Shown: positions 1-10,599 of the stretch, piece by piece | How positions within the stretch are numbered: position 1 is the stretch's first letter | Layout: each line of letters opens with the position of its first letter | Source: Hymenopus coronatus | Taxonomy: Eukaryota > Arthropoda > Insecta > Mantodea > Hymenopodidae | DNA length: 64,000 nucleotides | Direction of reading: 5' to 3' | NCBI GenBank assembly: GCA_030762935.1 | Contig: CM060890.1 | Span: 151,190,129-151,254,128 of the forward strand | The notes under the pieces: generated by a model | The model's input: the letters and a program-made list of their open reading frames with translations, nothing else | Told to the model about the DNA's origin: nothing | The model's database searches: none | Position numbers and translations under genes: made by a program

Positions 1-586
1 AAAAGGGGCAGACGGCCACGCATGCCCTTATTGTGTAGCGTATGAAGTATACCGTACCTCCAGCAGGTATCATACGCCTTTTCCAGATCAAAAAATACCG
101 CAACCGTCGAACTGTTCCGTAAAAAGCCATTCATGATAGACGTGGACAGGGACACCAAGTGGTCGACTGCGAAACGGTAACGACGGAAGCCACATTGGAC
201 GTTGGATAGCATATCGCGAGATTCGAGCCACCATCGCAATCGCCCATTAATCATACGCCCCATCACCTTGTAAAGGCAACTGGTGAGGGAGATCGTACGA
301 TAGCTGGAAGGAAGATGGGGATCCTTACCAGGTTCTAAAATCGGAACGATGTTAGTCTCGTAGAAACCGCAGGAAACACTCCAGAGCACCAAATGCTGTT
401 GTAGAGCCGTAACAAAAAGCGTTTGCCGGTAGAAGAAAGATGCTGGAGCATGGCAATATGAATTCGATCTGGCCCAGGAGCAGAAAGCCTAGAGGACAAT
501 AATGAGGTTTCTAGTTCCTGTGTACGAAAAGTCGAGTTATAGCACTCATGATTAAAAGATCGAAAGGAGAGAGCCTGAGACTCCAC
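1..586 (-). pseudogene. LINE reverse transcriptase, N-terminal half, broken
   Basis: The open stretch at 586-335 carries the APGPD block followed by LLRLYNSIW and GVFPA. A frame change near 340 leads into a frame open to position 1, with IVPILEPGK, SYRTISLTSC, the GFRRYR fingers region and VFFDLEKAYD. The last block contains the first catalytic aspartate of the reverse transcriptase palm. Reverse transcriptases of this class copy the element RNA at a nicked target. With at least one frameshift and the palm cut by the window edge, function cannot be judged, but the frameshift argues for a dead copy. Confidence 0.75.
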
Positions 587-697
587 CTCGGCCTTAGTAG
601 TACGAAAAGCTGGATTATAGTTTTCGGAACTTGAGACAAACGCGAATGTACCACCAAGGGCGTCAGCAACAGCTACCGGATGGACGACGGTAGCAGC

Positions 698-1273
698 TCA
701 CGTGTGAAATCCTGGTGTGGAAGAGTTAGCCTGCTTACCGGCAACACGGCGGAGCTTCTCCCACACAACGGACAAATGCGTTGACTGATTAAAGGGGGCA
801 ACAAACGAAGTCCAGGAAGCTCGTTTGCTACCCTGAATAATGCGACTGGCCCTTGCACGAGCTTGTTTGAAACAGATCAAATGGTCCAACGTAGGGTGAT
901 GGTAAAATACCCTAAGAGCCCTCCTGCGCGCACGAATAGCCTCGGGGCATTCGGCACTTCACCAAGGAAGCGGAAATCGTCTGGGATGGGAAAACGACCA
1001 AGGTATAGAGAGTTCAGCGGCGGAGAGAATGATAGAAGTGAAGTGGTTTACCATATGGTCGACTGTGGCGAACTCATTGACACTGAAAACAGCTTTCGCT
1101 GAAAAGAGGGCCCAATTCGCTTTCGCGAGCTGCCAAGTTGCTGCTCGCGAGGAAGAAACACGGTGGTCCATACGGGTAAGCCCTTCGCCATGTACAACCC
1201 ATTTTACGCCCCTACCACAGGTATAACCACCTGTGGCTCCCCTCTTTAGGCCATGCTGCGTAATAACGCACAC
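698..1273 (-). pseudogene. LINE pol linker between endonuclease and RT, broken
   Basis: Two minus-strand open stretches (1273-959 and 889-698) join across a frame change near 920-960. They contain a tryptophan-rich segment (WQLAKANWALF), a SIPWSFSHPRR segment and the basic ARARASRIIQGSKRASW segment. In Jockey-type elements these blocks follow the endonuclease SDH motif and precede the reverse transcriptase. They continue in the same direction into the RT fragment at 586-1, which supports one element. The endonuclease core itself is not recognisable upstream. Confidence 0.65.
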
Positions 1274-1690
1274 ATGGATTCAAGGAACTTGTGGTTGATT
1301 ACACCGGGTTTCCGTTAGCGATAACACGAACGGTCCGTGATTCTAGCCCAACGAGCAGCGTTTGTCGGGAGATTAAAACGGACCGAGCCACTAAAGAGGC
1401 TACTTGGGTGTACATAACGGTATGAACGGGCTCCGCCCTAAGGCTTACACATAGGGGCAGTAGGAAGGGTCCACTCAACCTTCACGCCTGAGACCTCCGA
1501 AGAGCACATATGTTGGAAGCCGCGCTGGAACCGTGGGACAGATAGGATAAAGATCACTGTTGGTGAGGCAGGAGTAAATAAATCTACAGCCTTAAAACTA
1601 AATATGTAAGGAATAAGCCTAGAAGAGGAAGAAGAAAACACTCGCGCTCACATAAGTCAAACAACAAAGGACATATCAAAAGAGCGTGCA
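1274..1690. other. Unassigned sequence
   Basis: This could be decayed endonuclease sequence of the LINE to its left, because it lies upstream of it on the minus strand, but I could not find the endonuclease motifs. No other structure is visible. Confidence 0.3.
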
Positions 1691-1724
1691 GTAATATTTT
1701 AAGTAATGTTTTGGGCAAGATGTT

Positions 1725-2160
1725 TTGCTGGGTTTGTTGACACCTGATCATAAGTTGCAAAGAAAAACTGTTTCTGTTAAGAATGTGGAGTTCTACCGTA
1801 AAAATCCCAGTGAACTTTTGAGACGGCTTATTACCAAGGATGAAACTTGGATACATCACTTCACTTCAGAAAGTCAATCACAGCCAAAACAGTGGATTGC
1901 GCCAGGTGAACCAACTCCAAAGAAGGAAAAGTCAATATTGTCAGCTAAGAAGGTTATGGCGAGTGTTTTCTGGGATCCACAGGAAATTATTGTTCTTGAT
2001 TTCTTGCAAAAGGGTAAAAATATCACTGCAACGCAAGCTTACTGCAACGTTTGAGTGACGAGGTGAAAAGAAAAAGACCTCATTTGGCAAACAAAAAAAA
2101 AAAAAAAAAGTTGATCACAACAATGCTCCGGGCTATCGTCTAGTCATTGCAATGGGAAAA
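1725..2160 (+). pseudogene. mariner transposase, central part, broken
   Basis: The open frame 1725-2054 starts within LLTPDHKLQRK and carries the KDETWIHHF block, the QW and KKEKS blocks and VFWD, in normal mariner order. After a stop at about 2052 the reading continues in another frame as RLSDEVKRKRPHLA and then into the damaged DHNNAPG block and IAMGK, where the inserted element begins. Mariner transposases cut and paste the element into TA sites. This one cannot be active because of the truncated N-terminus, the frameshift and the split. Confidence 0.8.
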
Positions 2161-2165
2161 ATCTG

Positions 2166-3063
2166 ATGTGTACCATTCACATGACTTTCTCTATATCCCT
2201 GCAACAAATTATTCTTAAAAAGCTTATACTTCTATTTACTTTATGCTAATCAGAAAAAAAAAATAGCAGAAATAGTCTTATTACTTGCTACCTTGTAAGT
2301 AGAAGCGAAATAAGGGACTACCATAGGTTAAAATGATAGTCAATAGCTGGTTGTTATGTCAATGAAGTTCCTTTGTTTATATGGATAGGAGTTGACAAGT
2401 TCCTGTATGAGAAAAGTATACGTTTTTCATAGCAGAAACCAAAAATAAGGAATGTCTCAAAAACGACGAACTTTCGAAAAAAATGTACATAACATAACTT
2501 GTGTGTTTTAGCGTGCTCTATTTTTTTTTTTGTGTGTAGTAAGTTTTTATCCATTTCTTACGGTTTAGCAGTTATTAAAAATTCAGTAAAATTCATCCAG
2601 AATCAACTACTCTTCAGAGGCTATTCCCAGAAAATTCAAGATATACATTTTATTTGTCAGGTAAATATCTTTAATATACGAAATTTTAATCAAAATCGTT
2701 AGAGCCATTTTTGAGAAAATCAAAATGTTCCAAAAAAGTTCCATATAAAGGGTAGTTGGGGTGGGGGGATTTTTCTCAAAATCTTCGTGTCGCATCCCTG
2801 GAAGATACTAAACTTAAATATCAAGTTTGTTATTTTACCGACTTTTCGTTTTTGAGTTATCGTGTTCACAGACACACGGACACATTGACACATGGACAAC
2901 ACACATACACACACACACACGGACCTTTTTGTGAACATGCTTTTTTTGGATATTGAGGACCCTAAAGCATATATTTCCGGTGAAATCTCGGTATCGAATT
3001 TTTGGGTGGAGTGCAATACCTTCTCTATACACTATATACATAGTGCATATAGAGAAAGTAAAA
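2166..3063 (+). mobile_element. Full-length copy of a ~0.9 kb Helentron-like/MITE family (copy A)
   Basis: This unit interrupts the mariner, so both ends can be seen. The motif actttctctata lies at 2184-2195, about 18-20 bases inside the left edge, and its inverse tatagagaaagt at 3048-3059 ends the right side. The right end folds into a near-perfect hairpin (about 3020-3056). The interior contains a CA/CACACA tract at about 2865-2925 and no coding frame. Other copies share the left edge sequence (compare 60416 onward), which fixes the boundary outside the inverted motif. No clear target duplication is seen beyond an A-run. Confidence 0.75.
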
Positions 3064-3345
3064 ATGTGCGAATTAAAGTTGGAATTGCTTGAGCATCCAA
3101 CCTATTCGCCAGATGTAGTACTCAGTGACTACCACCTGTTCCCAAACCTCAAAAAATGTCTTGGAGGGCGAAGATTTCACAGCAACGAGGAGGTCATTGA
3201 TGCGGTTAACAGCTATTTTGAAGACCTTGATAAATCGCACTACAGATATTGGTTTAATTACATTAAAACACCGATATGACAAATATATTAGCCTTTCTGG
3301 AGATTTTGTTGAGAAAAAAAGCAAAAGAAAAATTAAATGCTGTTT
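3064..3345 (+). pseudogene. mariner transposase, C-terminal part
   Basis: Continuation of the transposase to the right of the inserted element: CELKLELLEHPTYSPD, then SDYHLFPNLKKCLGGRRF and SNEEVIDAV. After a frame change near 3260 the tail LKHRYDKYISLSGDFVEK follows, which matches the usual mariner C-terminus. The YSPD...SDYHLF block holds the third catalytic aspartate and is preserved here. Confidence 0.8.
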
Positions 3346-3524
3346 TCATAGAGGCCGAACCTAGTAAAATGTTTTACACAGAAACGGTAGTTTGAGATGG
3401 GTCGCTACTAAACTTTGCAATCTCAGATTTGAGGAACAGAGACACGTAACTTCTGGTTCTCAAAGTGACAGCGTACAAATAAACATTAAACAGTTTTGCT
3501 TCCCTTCCCTTACAATAATCCATA

Positions 3525-3996
3525 ACCCTCCACCAGATCATAGGCTAAAGCGATACTGGAAAATTTAAACCGTAAACAAGGAAGGCCTCGGAAATGGTTA
3601 AGCTAAAACAGGCGATATAAATTGTGTGATATACATAACAATTCCGGAAACGGCATCCACAATGAAGCTATTTCAACAAAATATCTTTAACATGTAACAT
3701 TTTACTAAAACTCGTTAGAGGCATTTTTTGAGAAAATAAAAATGGTGTTGGTGAATTTTCTTGAAAATCATCGTGTCACGCATCCTTGCAAGATTCCCAA
3801 CTTAAAATACCAACTTTAACTGACTTTTTGTTTTTGTGCCGTTCTCTCTCTCTCTTTCTCTCACACACACAGATACTTTTTTCTAAATATTTTTTCAGAG
3901 GTACTTAAAAAATGTATTTCAGGTGAGATCTCAGTATCGAATTTTGGGTGGAATGCAATTTCCTCTCAACCTGCTATGAATGTTGTATGAGGTACA
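3525..3996 (+). mobile_element. Fragment of the ~0.9 kb family (copy B)
   Basis: Shares the ordered landmarks of the family: the aaattgtgtg segment, the ttagaggcattttttgagaaaat segment shared with the family, the catccttgcaagatt segment, the (CT)n/(CA)n tract at about 3843-3872, the segment tcagtatcgaattttgggtgg, and the right end cagaaagtaaaa near 3985. The left half is missing or strongly diverged. Confidence 0.65.
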
Positions 3997-4959
3997 GAAA
4001 GTAAAACTAAGCGCATCAGTCGGGTCAATCCCTTGTTTTGTAGACACATTACAACTGCATGCTGAAACGTATGAGTGCATTTTAATGTTTCCATATCTCA
4101 GCCATCTTTGCCAAGTGCTATAGGTACCCAATCGAACATCCGAAAATTGGGTCCTTTAAAAATTGTCCTTTTTATTTCTTTTCAGAAGTTAACTAGGAAG
4201 AAAAGAAAGGATTGTGCAGAGGAAAACATGAAAAAGGCAGTAAAAGTCATTAAAATAAAGAAATTGACTACTTTAATGTGTCCAAAGTGTTTCAACTACA
4301 AAAAGCTACACTTTTAAATTACACAAAGGCAGGAAACTCGGCTCTAAATTAGATAGAGGAGGAGACATACCAGCTCACTGTCCAAATAAGCACATTGCTG
4401 GTTGTGGGGCGTTTTAAAAAGGTATCCAATGCAAAAGATTTCTGTATTTTACGAAACGTTGCAACCTAAAGTACAAAAGTGAGTAGTGCTGCTGGAAAGA
4501 CTGTGGCTAAATGATGTTCACTTACTCCTCCCTATCAAAAAGAACTTACGTCACTAAAACGAGTATACAACAAAGAAAATTAAATTGTGAGTCAGAGAAG
4601 ATTGGATAAGGTGTTTGGGCACTGGGACATATCCTCAATGTAGCAACAAGTGTATAATTATTGTAATCAAATTGGGATTGCCTCAACATTACTTTTGCAA
4701 TAAACTATATTCCCGTAGGTATGCAATCTTGAATTTTCCTTTTGAAATAAGCCCATCCGAATTAAGAACCACAATATGGGAAATGTTGCACCCTTTAAGA
4801 ACACCCTCCAAAGTGCAAAGGTTTCTTTGACACAAATTGCGAAATATAATTTGTTGACCTTCGCTACAATTGTCACCTAGTCAGTCATATTTGGAGGGCT
4901 TTCAACTGACTAACTTAAATAGGGCACATCACGCCAATAAGCAGGCAGATGCACCCAAA
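3997..4959. other. No recognisable gene
   Basis: AT-rich sequence with only short chance open frames. I see no domain, repeat unit or RNA gene. Confidence 0.4.
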
Positions 4960-5300
4960 AAGTCTATACCGAGATTTCACCTGAAAGAAAGTTTTGAGAG
5001 CCTGTGCATCCAAAAAAGCTGTTTAAAAAAAACCTGTGTGTACCTGTCTGTGAAAGCACAGCTCAAATCAAAAGGTCCATTAAATACTGAATTTTAAGTT
5101 CTACATCTTCCAAGAATGCGACACGAATATTTTCAATAAATTCCCCCACCCCACCACCTTTACATAAACAATTTTCGAAGATTTTCATTTTCTCAAAAAT
5201 GGCTCTAACAAATTTGATTAAAATAGCATACGTTTTACAATATTTTATGCTAAATGAAACGTGTATGTTCCGTTTTATGGGAATAGCCTCTGTTACTACA
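4960..5300 (-). mobile_element. Minus-strand fragment of the ~0.9 kb family (copy C)
   Basis: The reverse complement shows the family landmarks in order, from accgagatttcacc at about 4967 through the ccaccccaccac segment to tttctcaaaaatggctc and gggaatagcctctg near 5280-5291. It is the only clear copy on the minus strand in this window. Confidence 0.65.
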
Positions 5301-6099
5301 CACTAGCTTGATCGAGAAGACTGCACTGTCTCAGCCTCCAGTTGTGGGCCGAGCGGTAGGCCTTGTGTTCAATTTTAAAATACTTCTGAAATGGAAACTC
5401 GTTATTCATTTTTCTCTCTTCTGGTGAGCAAATAATACAGATTTGACTAGTGCATTCCCTTATTACGGTGTAACCGCAAAGAGGTATTTGTGCAAATTGT
5501 TATTTTTTTAGGTTAACGTTCTTAACCTGGTCGGTCATATTGGAAATGAATGATGAGCTTAGAGTTACTCGACATTCATCTTCTGAGCATAAAGATCTAC
5601 TCGACTCGAACAGAATTTCCGTTTACAAAAGAAGGCGAAAGAAAGTATATTTGTTTTACAGCCATTCGCTGACAATCACAAGTTATCAACAATAAATGTA
5701 ACATATGATTTACTCTTCGCATGCATTAGACGAGCAGAGTAGGGAGCAATCATCTCGTCAGGTCCAACTCTCAAATGTAATATTTGCACATGTTTAAACC
5801 TGCGGAGTGCGCCGGCCAACATATAACCATTAATTTATCTTGTACACTCTTACACTGCCTTGTGATCAACTTAACAAATTGCAGTAACAAAGCTGCATTG
5901 CCATTCAATTTTAAAACATATTCTAAAGATATATCACATTTTAAGTTTTAAAATCAACAAATATAGTAAGTAGGTAAAATTTTAAAACATATTCTAAAGA
6001 TATATCACATTTTAAGTTTTAAAATCAACAAATATAGTAAGTAGGTAAAATGCCTGGAGGAATGAGTTGAAACAACTGCTGTGAGTCGCTTGTTAACCT
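5301..6099. other. No gene; contains a 71 bp tandem duplication
   Basis: AT-rich intergenic or intronic sequence. The only structure seen is the perfect duplication at 5908-6049. Confidence 0.4.
5908..6049. repeat. Two head-to-tail copies of a 71 bp unit
   Basis: 5908-5978 and 5979-6049 read as identical copies, each starting attttaaaacat and ending gtaggtaaa. The perfect identity suggests a recent slippage or unequal-exchange duplication, or possibly an assembly artefact. Confidence 0.9.
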
Positions 6100-6412
6100 C
6101 ATGCTTAAGCCAGGAGAAAGAAGAAAAAACGAGTAACGACTTTCCACTTTGGAAAATAACAATAGCTCGGAAATGGCCCACTCCACAAAACTTGACATAA
6201 ATTGTGTGTTTTGACGAGATCTACTTTTTTGTCTGTCTCTTACAGTTTACCAGTTATATAAAGTTCATCCAGAATGAACAGTACTTCAGAGGCTATTCCC
6301 AGAAAATTCAAGATATGTTTCATTTGGCATAACAATGTCTGAAACATGGTATTTTAATCAAAACTGTTTGAACCATTTTTGAGAAACTTCTTCCACGTAA
6401 AGGGTAGTTTAC
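6100..6412 (+). mobile_element. Fragment of the ~0.9 kb family (copy D)
   Basis: Central family landmarks are present: ttgtgtgttttgacgagatc, tttaccagttat, aggctattcccagaaaattc, ccatttttgagaaa and a truncated aaagggtagttt at the right edge. It ends about 30 bases before the next copy begins. Confidence 0.65.
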
Positions 6413-6439
6413 CACAGTATGTGATAAGTTGGCGCAAAC

Positions 6440-7330
6440 CATTACATTTATATGACTTTCTCTATTCATTATATCTTGCATAAGCTATTGTTATGAAAGC
6501 GTGTAACATAACCATTAGGTAGGCCTGTGTAAACAGACCGACTCGGCAGTCACATGCTTCAGTGCTGGCCTTTAAATTTTCCTTTATCCACATCGTGGTA
6601 ATCGAGATAAACATTAGCACAACTTCCATTGCATTAGTTGCTTCAAAATAGAAGGGAAATAAGGAAATAAATTAGGCTAAAGCGTTAGTCAAATCCATTA
6701 AAAATTGTCGATATGTGATGTAATTGAAATTAGATTTGATTTGCACTGCTAAGAGAGAGATATAAAACGAAAAATGGCCTCCCGTTTGAGAAACGTTGAA
6801 GTAGCTTAAAAGTAGCTTGAAAGCAATAATAAAGAATATCTCGGAAAGGTTAACTAAAAAAAAAAGTGTATCTAAGACAAATTGTGTTTTAACGAAATCA
6901 ACGTGTACTGTGTAGCAAGTTTTTGTCTATCTATTATGGTTTACCAGCTATCTAAAGTTTATCGAGAATGAAGAGGTGTTCTGAAAATTCAAGATATGCA
7001 TTTTATTTGTCATGGAAATGTGATTATTATACGGTATTGTAATGAAAATCGTTAGCCGAGTTACATTTTTTTCCAAATAAAGCGTAACTTGGGATGGGGA
7101 AATTTTCTTGAAAATCTTCAAGTCACATCCTTGGAAGATACTGAACTTAAATATCAGATTTGGCATTTAACGGTCTTTTCCTTTTTGAGCTATGTGTCTA
7201 CAAACATGGACACATCACACAAATATTTTTCTAACAATGTTCTTTTTTGATTGAGGGGTCCGCAAAGCATTAATTTATGGTGAAATGTTTCAATCAATCT
7301 TTTTGGTGGACTATAATACTTACTTGATAT
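6440..7330 (+). mobile_element. Near-complete copy of the ~0.9 kb family (copy E)
   Basis: Starts with the left motif atgactttctctatt near 6453-6467 and runs through the family landmarks (ataaacattagcac, taggctaaagcg, taacgaaatc, the gggatggggaaattttc segment, gatactgaacttaaatatcag, a diverged CA tract) to the segment tggtggactataatac near 7318. The right hairpin is not preserved. Confidence 0.65.
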
Positions 7331-7606
7331 TTTCATTTTTCAGTCATGCTGTTCACAAACATCTACAAACTGGCGTTTTTATAAAAATTATTTGCTTAGA
7401 CCAGGGGAACTCAAAATGTGCAAAATCTCTATATGGAATGTAACACTTAGCTAAGGTGAACTAGAGTATGTGTATCGTTTGCTATTGAACGCCTCATGTT
7501 CCGGTATATAGTCGATCGCTACAAATTATCAGTAAGGACCTAACTCCTTGATATTAGAGATGTATGGAAACAATTATTATAGAAAAAACCTGATGATAAT
7601 GAGTAT

Positions 7607-7659
<53 letters not shown>

Positions 7660-8269
7660 GTGCTGACGTGATGTTAGATTCACTTTTAAGAAAACTTTAT
7701 TTGTATTTGCTTCTTTTCGCTACTATTTGAGATTTGTTACTATGTATTTCTAACGTTAACGTTCTCTCATTAGATCAGGGTTGTATTTTATCTCTCCCGA
7801 AATTAAAAACAATCATTTACAGGATTAAAGCAAAGACTCTTGAGCTAATTAACTAAATTTTATTGAAGCTCAGAGGTAGTATAATTTACTTTAATAACAG
7901 TTGAATTTAAAGGATTGTATATAAAATATGTATAACAGTTATTTCATTTATTTAATTAACTTACTAGATGTTTAGATGTAATGGCACAATGGAACTTACT
8001 TGAGGTAGAAACAAAGGCGAAACTACAGAAAGATGGTATTTACCCCACGCCATATGTTAACCCTCGACAATAGTTGCTGCTTTTCGAACGAGCTGTGAAG
8101 TGGACTGCAACCGTTACAACAGAACATATATAGTTAAAAGTGATCCATAATGTCAAATGTAGTTCTAGCCAATGGCCGGCCTTCCTAACCAAAGTGGTTT
8201 CCCAGCTCCAGGCGAATGCTTTGAGGTTTAATAACCTCGCCGAAGTTTCTGTCAACTGCTTCAGGAATG
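7331..8269. other. No recognisable gene
   Basis: AT-rich sequence containing the trinucleotide microsatellite at 7606-7660. No domain or RNA structure is seen. Confidence 0.4.
7606..7660. repeat. (ATA)n microsatellite
   Basis: About 18 uninterrupted copies of the trinucleotide ATA/AAT. Confidence 0.95.
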
Positions 8270-9300
8270 CGGCTAGGCTCCATTCGGTGTGGTACACCTG
8301 GAGGCTCGGGGCGACGTCTTTCCCCTTGGGGTCAAGCGTGATGTAAAGATCGGAAACAGAGGCTGGGCAGTGTCTTGCTCACTGTAGAGGTCATCGCGGT
8401 ACACCTGGAGGCTCGGGGACGTCTCTCCCCTTAGGGTTACGTGTGACGTAAAGATCGGACACAGAGACTGGGCAGTGCTTTGCTCACCGTAGAGGTCATC
8501 GCGTTACATCTGGAGGCTCTTGGCGAAGTCCATACTCGCGTCCCTCCCCTTGGGGTCAAGTGTGATGTAAAGATCGGACACAGAGGCTGGGTAGTGTTTT
8601 GCTCACTGTAGAGGTCATCGCGGTACACCTGGAGGCTCGTGGCGACGTCCATACTCGCGTCCCTCCCCTTGGGGTCAAGTGTGATGTACAGATCGGACAC
8701 AGAGGCTGGGCAGTGTCTTGCTCACTGTGGAGGTCATCGTGGTACATCTGGAGGCTCGGGGCCACGTCTCTCCCCTTAGGGTTACGTGTGACGTAAAGAT
8801 CGGACACAGAGGCTGGGTAGTGTTTGCTCACTGTAGAGGTCATCGTGGTACACCTGGAGGTTCGGGTTGACGTCTCTCCCCTTGTTGTCAAGTGTGATGT
8901 AAAGATCGGACGGTGTTCTGCCACAGAGGCTGGGCAGTGTCTTGCTCACCGTAGAGTTCGTCGCGGTACACCTGGAGGCTCGTGGCGATGTCCATACTCG
9001 CGTCCCTCCCCTTGGCGTCAAGTGTGATGTAAAGATCGGACGGTGTTCTACCACAGAGGCTGGGCAGTGTCTTGCTCACCGTAGAGTTCGTCGCGGTACA
9101 CCTGGAGGCTCGTGGCGACGTCCATACTCGCGTTCCTCCCCTTGGCGTCAAGTGTGATGTAAAGATCGGACGGTGTTCTGCCACAGAGGCTGGGCAGGTC
9201 TTGCTCACTGTACAGGTCGTCGCGGTACACCTGGAGACTCGGGGACGTCTATCCCCCTTGGGGTCATGATTGACGTAAAGATCGGACGGTGTTCTGCCAC
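8270..9300. repeat. Modular minisatellite, units of about 104, 119 and 130 bp
   Basis: The motif gtaaagatcgga recurs at 8344, 8448, 8567, 8686 (with one change), 8793, 8899, 9029, 9159 and 9275. Spacings are 104, 119, 119, 107, 106, 130, 130 and 116. The differences come mainly from two optional blocks: a ~15 bp catactcgcgtcc block and an ~11 bp block around ggtgttctgcc. The array is GC-rich and open in several frames on both strands, but no frame resembles a known protein. Confidence 0.9.
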
Positions 9301-10590
9301 AGAGCCGAAATGCCGAAGGGTAACACTTTCTACTGACGGGATACCATTAAAGGAATTGTTCCTTAAATGTTGGCCCAAAATAGGATTTAATAAAATCTGT
9401 GTCTCTTGTTTTTTTGTCGCTGAAGAAAGTTATCAAGCTTTTCCGTAGCTTTCGTTCAGTTTAACGTCATATTCAAATAATTCTTCCTCTAGAAGATTGA
9501 GTTAGGTCGTATTGTCTAGCATTCCCTTTATCTTTCATAGGGCATTATTTCACACTGATTATAACATCCTTTACTGATTCGATTTTGTGATTGTTTTTCA
9601 GGCCAATGTTATCGGCTGTTTGAAGATAGAAACTTTACGGGGAGAAAAACATTAATGCGATCTGGAGAGGGGGCCACGTTCTTTGCATGTTTAAAATGGG
9701 CAGGTTAGAAGCATGGCTGGAGAAAGCGACTAAGACGAAGAAGAAAATGACTGATAAAGTAACCAATAAGTTACCTATGACATGACCTTAATATACCCGC
9801 TGTTAGAAACGAAATACGTTGTTGATACGAAGTATCTTTATTACATGCCTCGGTTCGATTAAATATTACAAAAGTTTTTAAGACTGAAGCAAATAAAACT
9901 GAATGTGAAAAAAGTTGTAAATTCTAGGAATTTTTTGTACAAAGTGTCTTTTTAAGCGCATATACATTTTTGTGTAGTGAGATTTTCCCTAGCGATTAGT
10001 GTTTAGCAAAATTCGAAATGTCAAAATAAACATCTTATATTTCTGAAAAGACGGCCCATGGTCAATGCTGCCTGCCCCTCTAACGGACACAATAGCCGGG
10101 TAAACAAAAGCCTTTGTGTGATTCCCTGCAAAATTTCTCGGACTTTTTTTTTAATCCGTATGCACAGAACCTTCCATTTTCAGAGTAATCTCTTTCCAAA
10201 TGGATAAAATGTGAATTCGAAGCCCGGCTATGGGACATAAGAGAAACCAACAGAGCCAGAAGTGGCTTAAAATACCTATTTAATGTCATGGTGCATGCAC
10301 AGTTACTTCTGTCCCAAAAGGGTAAAGTGTTCCATTACGTGGACTGTCCTAGTGAAGATAGTGTGACTTTTACAGAAAGTAGTGTTTTCATATGTTACAC
10401 TGGTGTCAGGAGTGTGATATTTACTCCGAGGAGGAGATGATGAAACATTGTTGGCCGAAATGAAGAAAATGAAAATCGGATTGGAGAAGACGGAATCCGG
10501 GTATTGAAGATAGATGAGAAACAGTAAGCTGAAATGGACACCGAGTAAAGAAGATCGAGTTCCGTTTAGGGACAAAGTGGCTCGTAAATC
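9301..10590. other. No recognisable gene
   Basis: Mostly AT-rich. Purine-rich sequence from about 10430 may be the damaged upstream part of the Gypsy element that follows. I could not identify a long terminal repeat. Confidence 0.35.
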
Positions 10591-10599
10591 GAAAAAATG

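Larger units (their letters stand above)
1..1273 (-). mobile_element. Jockey-type non-LTR retrotransposon fragment
   Basis: Read on the minus strand, this is the middle of a LINE polyprotein: the region between endonuclease and reverse transcriptase (about 1273 down to 600), then the N-terminal half of the reverse transcriptase (about 590 down to 1). The recognisable order is a linker rich in basic residues, the RT block containing SAPGPD, a proline/glycine block with LEPGKDPHLPSSYR, and FFDLEKAYD just before the window edge. The downstream catalytic YADD half lies outside the window. Several frame changes separate the pieces, so it is a decayed copy. The style of the RT blocks fits Jockey-superfamily elements of arthropods. 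The clade is inferred from motif resemblance only. Confidence 0.8.
1690..3365 (+). mobile_element. mariner element, 5'-truncated and split by a later insertion
   Basis: Mariner transposase sequence runs from about 1725 to 2160 and resumes at about 3064 to 3345. The two halves fit together when the insertion at 2166-3063 is removed. The left half has ITKDETWIHHF (first catalytic aspartate region) and SAKKVMASVFWD. The right half has LLEHPTYSPD and SDYHLFPNLKK, with the third aspartate region, and ends with GDFVEK. Between them the second catalytic block reads DHNNAPG, where mariners normally have an Asp before NAPG, so that residue looks lost. The N-terminal DNA-binding domain is missing. A 16-17 base adenine run near 2092 adds to the decay. 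Confidence 0.85.

Noticed and set aside
2720..3041. Minus-strand frames with VCVCVC stretches
   Set aside because: Caused by the CA microsatellite inside the ~0.9 kb family.
7548..7730. Frame with a long Ile run
   Set aside because: Translation of the ATA microsatellite.
8556..9230. Overlapping minus-strand frames of 60-122 codons
   Set aside because: Tandem-array by-products; open in several frames at once with no family resemblance.
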